64,000 bases of DNA from the NCBI GenBank assembly GCA_020632875.1, contig JACKET010000006.1, positions 310,001 to 374,000 of the forward strand, given 5' to 3'. The notes under the pieces are model-generated. The model saw nothing but the letters and a program-made list of their open reading frames with translations. It was not told the DNA's origin and searched no databases. The translations under genes and the position numbers were made by a program. This stretch comes from Alphaproteobacteria bacterium. Lineage in GTDB: Bacteria; Myxococcota_A; UBA796; GCA-2862545. Of this stretch, positions 59,277 through 64,000 are shown piece after piece; position 1 is the first letter of the stretch, and each line of letters starts with the position of its first letter.

Positions 59277-60302
59277 TCACCAGGCCTTCTGCACCTGGTG
59301 CATGAACTCGTACGGGTAGCCGAGATCGTAGGCGCTGGCGGCGTCGAGCGCGGCCACCTGGGCGTCCGTCAGCGCGAGATCGGCCGCAGGCAGGTTCGCC
59401 TCGAGCTGTTCGAGGGTGCGGGCACCGAAGATGACGGACGTGACGCCAGGCTTGTGCAGCAACCATGCGAGCGCGACGGCCGACGGGGACGCCTCGAGCT
59501 CCTCGGCGACCGCGACGAGCGCCTCCACGATGCGCCAGTTCCGCGGCTGGTCGAAGCGGTCGTACCGGGCGCGCCACTTCTCCATGCGGCTGCCGGCGGG
59601 AGGGGCCTGGCCCTCGCGGTACTTGCCGGTCAGCAGGCCTCCCGCGAGCGGCGACCAAGGGAGGATGCCCACCCCCTCCTGCACCGCGATGGGCACGTGC
59701 TCCCGCTCGATGTCCCGCACGGCGAGGGAGTACTGCATCTGCATCGTGGCGTACGCCGTACGACCGGTGGTCCGGCTCTTCCAGAGGCTGTCCATCAGGC
59801 GGTACGCGGCGTAGTTGGAGCAGCCCGCGTAGACGATCTTCCCGGCCGTCACGAGGTCGTCGAGCGCGCGGACCACCTCCTCCTCGGGCACGTCGATGTC
59901 CTGCATGTGGATCTGGTAGAGGTCGATCCGGTCGGTCTGCAGGCGGCGGAGGCTGTCGTCGACACAGCGCACGATGCGGCGCCGCGATGCGCCCGTGCCG
60001 TTCGGCCCTTGGCCCATCCGGAAGCGCATCTTGGTCGCGAGGACCACCTCGTCGCGGCGCTTGCGGCTGGCGAACCAGTTGCCGATGACCCGCTCGGAGA
60101 GGCCATCCTGGCCGTAGACGTCGGCGGTGTCCCAGAAGTTGACACCCGCTTCGAGCGCGCGGTCCATGACCTGGAACGAGGTCTCCTCGGTGGAGCCGAC
60201 CCCGTGCATGAAGCTGTTCTCGTCGGCCTCGCCGAACGTCATCGTGCCGAGGCACAGGGTCGACACCTTCGTGCCGGTGGACCCGAGGTTGCGGTACTGC
60301 AT
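59277..60302 (-). CDS. Aldo/keto reductase
   Basis: 341 aa, NADPH-dependent TIM-barrel oxidoreductase. The catalytic tetrad is visible: Asp and Tyr in WDTADVYGQ, Lys in ATKMRF, His in YQIHMQD. The C-terminal cofactor part has SVIFGARTLEQLEANL. Length and layout fit the voltage-gated K+ channel beta-subunit/YghZ-like branch. GGGAGGT lies 7 nt before the ATG. Substrate not predictable. Confidence 0.9.
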   Translation of the reverse strand: MQYRNLGSTGTKVSTLCLGTMTFGEADENSFMHGVGSTEETSFQVMDRALEAGVNFWDTADVYGQDGLSERVIGNWFASRKRRDEVVLATKMRFRMGQGPNGTGASRRRIVRCVDDSLRRLQTDRIDLYQIHMQDIDVPEEEVVRALDDLVTAGKIVYAGCSNYAAYRLMDSLWKSRTTGRTAYATMQMQYSLAVRDIEREHVPIAVQEGVGILPWSPLAGGLLTGKYREGQAPPAGSRMEKWRARYDRFDQPRNWRIVEALVAVAEELEASPSAVALAWLLHKPGVTSVIFGARTLEQLEANLPAADLALTDAQVAALDAASAYDLGYPYEFMHQVQKAW

Positions 60303-60341
60303 GGCTGACCTCCCGCGGCGCAGGATGTCACACCATCGGCC

Positions 60342-63095
<2,754 letters not shown>

Positions 63096-63101
63096 GGCGG
63101 C

Positions 63102-63107
63102 AGTCTA
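63102..63107 (-). promoter_or_regulatory. -10-like TAGACT before the beta-helix surface protein
   Basis: On the minus strand TAGACT ends 6 nt before the ATG at 63095. There is no Shine-Dalgarno sequence between. Confidence 0.4.
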
Positions 63108-63154
63108 TGCGGGAATCCCCGTGGCCGCTCCATCGACGAAGCCCGGGCCGCGGT

Positions 63155-63188
63155 TATGCTGTGGAGATGCAACGCGATTGCATCTCCA
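63155..63188 (+). promoter_or_regulatory. Promoter with 27-bp palindromic operator, Fur/Zur-box-like
   Basis: TATGCT (63155-63160) is a fair -10 box. Directly after it lies TGGAGATGCAA-CGCGA-TTGCATCTCCA (63162-63188), a perfect inverted repeat with 11-bp arms covering the expected transcription start. The inner ATGCAA-N5-TTGCAT has the length and symmetry of operators bound by Fur-family metalloregulators. It precedes the ZIP-like gene by 16 bp, so repression by a metal-loaded regulator would make sense. The regulator is not in the window. Confidence 0.6.
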
Positions 63189-63204
63189 ACCCGGGTGCGG
63201 GTGC

Positions 63205-63801
63205 ATGATCTGGGGTCTGCTGCTGCTGCCGACGCTGCTCGCGGGCGGGCTCGCGCTCTATGGGCGCGCGCACCATGCCTGGATGCTGCCGGTGCGCGTG
63301 GTGGCCGTGGGCTCGGCGGTGCTGGTCGTGCTCCTCGAGCTGCTGCCCGCTTCCGTGGCGGCGCTGGGGATCTGGGCGCTGGTCGTGGCGGTGCTGGCGT
63401 TCACGGCGCCGTGGGTGGTCGAGCGGCTCGCGGGGGATGCGGCCCAGTCGGGCTGGGCGGCGGTCGGGGTGGTCGCGGTGCACCAGATGGCCGACGGGGC
63501 GCAGATGGGGGTCGTGGGCACGGATTCGCCGGCCGTGCTGGCCGTGCTCGCGCTGCACGGGGCTCCGCTGGTGGCGACGGCCGTGCTGGGAGCGGCGGAT
63601 CAGGGCCGCACGGCGGGGGTCCTGGCGCTGGCGCTGCTCACGGCGGGGCTGACGACGGGGATGGCGCTGGGCCAGGTCGCGGTGCCGGTGCTGGCTCCGA
63701 TCGAGCCGTGGCTCCAGGCCGGTATCGGCGGGCTGCTGCTGCACGTGTTCGGTCACGACGTGGCGGCGGCGCTCACGAAGCGGAAGGCTGTCGAAGCTTA
63801 G
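63205..63801 (+). CDS. ZIP-like metal transporter family membrane protein
   Basis: 198 aa with six or seven membrane spans. Two segments recall the metal-binding spans IV and V of ZIP transporters: VVAVHQMADGAQMG (His and Asp) and VLALHGAPLVATAV (His and Pro). The end, AGIGGLLLHVFGHDV, resembles the last ZIP span. It is shorter than typical ZIP proteins and the match is distant, so the function is an inference supported by the Fur/Zur-like operator just upstream. The ribosome site is weak. The 3' end overlaps the convergent gene by 4 bp. Confidence 0.6.
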   Translation: MIWGLLLLPTLLAGGLALYGRAHHAWMLPVRVVAVGSAVLVVLLELLPASVAALGIWALVVAVLAFTAPWVVERLAGDAAQSGWAAVGVVAVHQMADGAQMGVVGTDSPAVLAVLALHGAPLVATAVLGAADQGRTAGVLALALLTAGLTTGMALGQVAVPVLAPIEPWLQAGIGGLLLHVFGHDVAAALTKRKAVEA

Positions 63802-64000
63802 GCGAGCCCACGTTCGTGCAGGCGGAGGGCGCCGCAGAGCAGACCGTCCATCACGGCGACGACGCTGAGCGCGAAGTACGACGCCGTGGTGTAGGCATCG
63901 TAGACCTGACCGAGCGCGGGCGTCACGGACCGCAGCGCAGCGGCGTCGAGGTCACCTGCGAGGTCGGCCAGGAACGCGGCACCGAAGTGGTCGCTCACCA
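63798..64000 (-). CDS. Incomplete hypothetical protein at the window edge
   Basis: The last 66 codons can be read from a GTG at 63998; the true start may lie beyond the window. The visible part is helical (FLADLAGDLDAAALRSVTPALG) with a hydrophobic stretch (YFALSVVAVMDGLLCGAL) near the C-terminus, perhaps a membrane segment. No family recognised. Confidence 0.45.
   Translation of the reverse strand, partial: VSDHFGAAFLADLAGDLDAAALRSVTPALGQVYDAYTTASYFALSVVAVMDGLLCGALRLHERGLA

Overview
The window is very GC-rich and densely coded, with short or no gaps and several convergent gene pairs that overlap or abut at their stop codons. It has the marks of a myxobacterium-like member of the Myxococcota (former Deltaproteobacteria). 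Five surface proteins end in a Cys-rich/transmembrane/Arg tail of MYXO-CTERM type, two are built from CDGxDNDCDG repeats, there are three Ser/Thr kinase-fold proteins, and there are PEGA, DUF4157 and repeat-companion (TIGR02996-like) domains. The assignment rests on family content only. No rRNA, tRNA, CRISPR array, transposase, integrase or replication origin was seen.

Layout. 1-2176: tandem array of a roughly 600-bp non-coding repeat. 2244-7667: giant CDGxDNDCDG surface protein and a PlsC-type acyltransferase. 7745-12607: NatAB-like ABC exporter whose second permease is fused to a CPBP protease, then a threonine-aldolase-type lyase. 12585-14298 (minus): methyltransferase, MntP manganese exporter, small lipoprotein. 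14491-16503: Asp/Thr/Ser-repeat surface protein. 16541-17563: RelA/SpoT-like hypothetical. 17547-21459 (minus): five-heme lipoprotein, TsdA-like diheme lipoprotein and OprP-like porin. 21541-23843 (minus): probable pseudokinase with a translationally coupled membrane partner. 24015-28463: phosphotransferase, START-like exported protein, outer-membrane protein and OmpA-type lipoprotein. 28464-29113: gene-free stretch holding three different small repeats. 29114-36048 (minus): a 1789-residue adhesin-like protein coupled to a matrixin-type protease. 36135-38766: repeat-companion protein and a PHB-depolymerase-like lipoprotein. 38803-41084 (minus): kinase and zinc-ribbon protein with matching Pro-rich tails. 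41377-45305: TPR/PEGA/TonB-receptor fusion, a tiny lipoprotein and an unknown protein. 45375-50669: tandem-DUF4157 protein, GH25 lysozyme lipoprotein and pantothenate kinase. 50670-54439 (minus): beta-propeller/diheme cytochrome and a PEGA kinase. 54516-57598: MBL-fold hydrolase, a frameshifted small exported protein (minus), class IV aminotransferase and sulfotransferase. 57609-58535: second copy of the dispersed repeat. 58536-63095 (minus): SUMF1-domain protein, aldo/keto reductase and a second CDGxDNDCDG protein. 63205-63801: ZIP-like membrane protein behind a perfect palindrome. 63798-64000: incomplete gene.

How the genes fit together. Much of the coding capacity serves the cell surface: sorted repeat proteins, an adhesin with a coupled protease, lipoproteins, porin and cytochromes, a TonB receptor. 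Kinases and membrane-spanning Pro-rich proteins are encoded in tight translationally coupled pairs. The strongest leads are (i) the orphan tandem-DUF4157 protein, which has the N-terminal signature of effectors of extracellular contractile injection systems and sits beside a lysozyme; (ii) the porin-cytochrome cluster; (iii) the coupled pseudokinase pair; (iv) the unnamed dispersed repeat; and (v) recurring TANNNT hexamers 5-7 nt before start codons, which suggest that many genes here make leaderless mRNAs.
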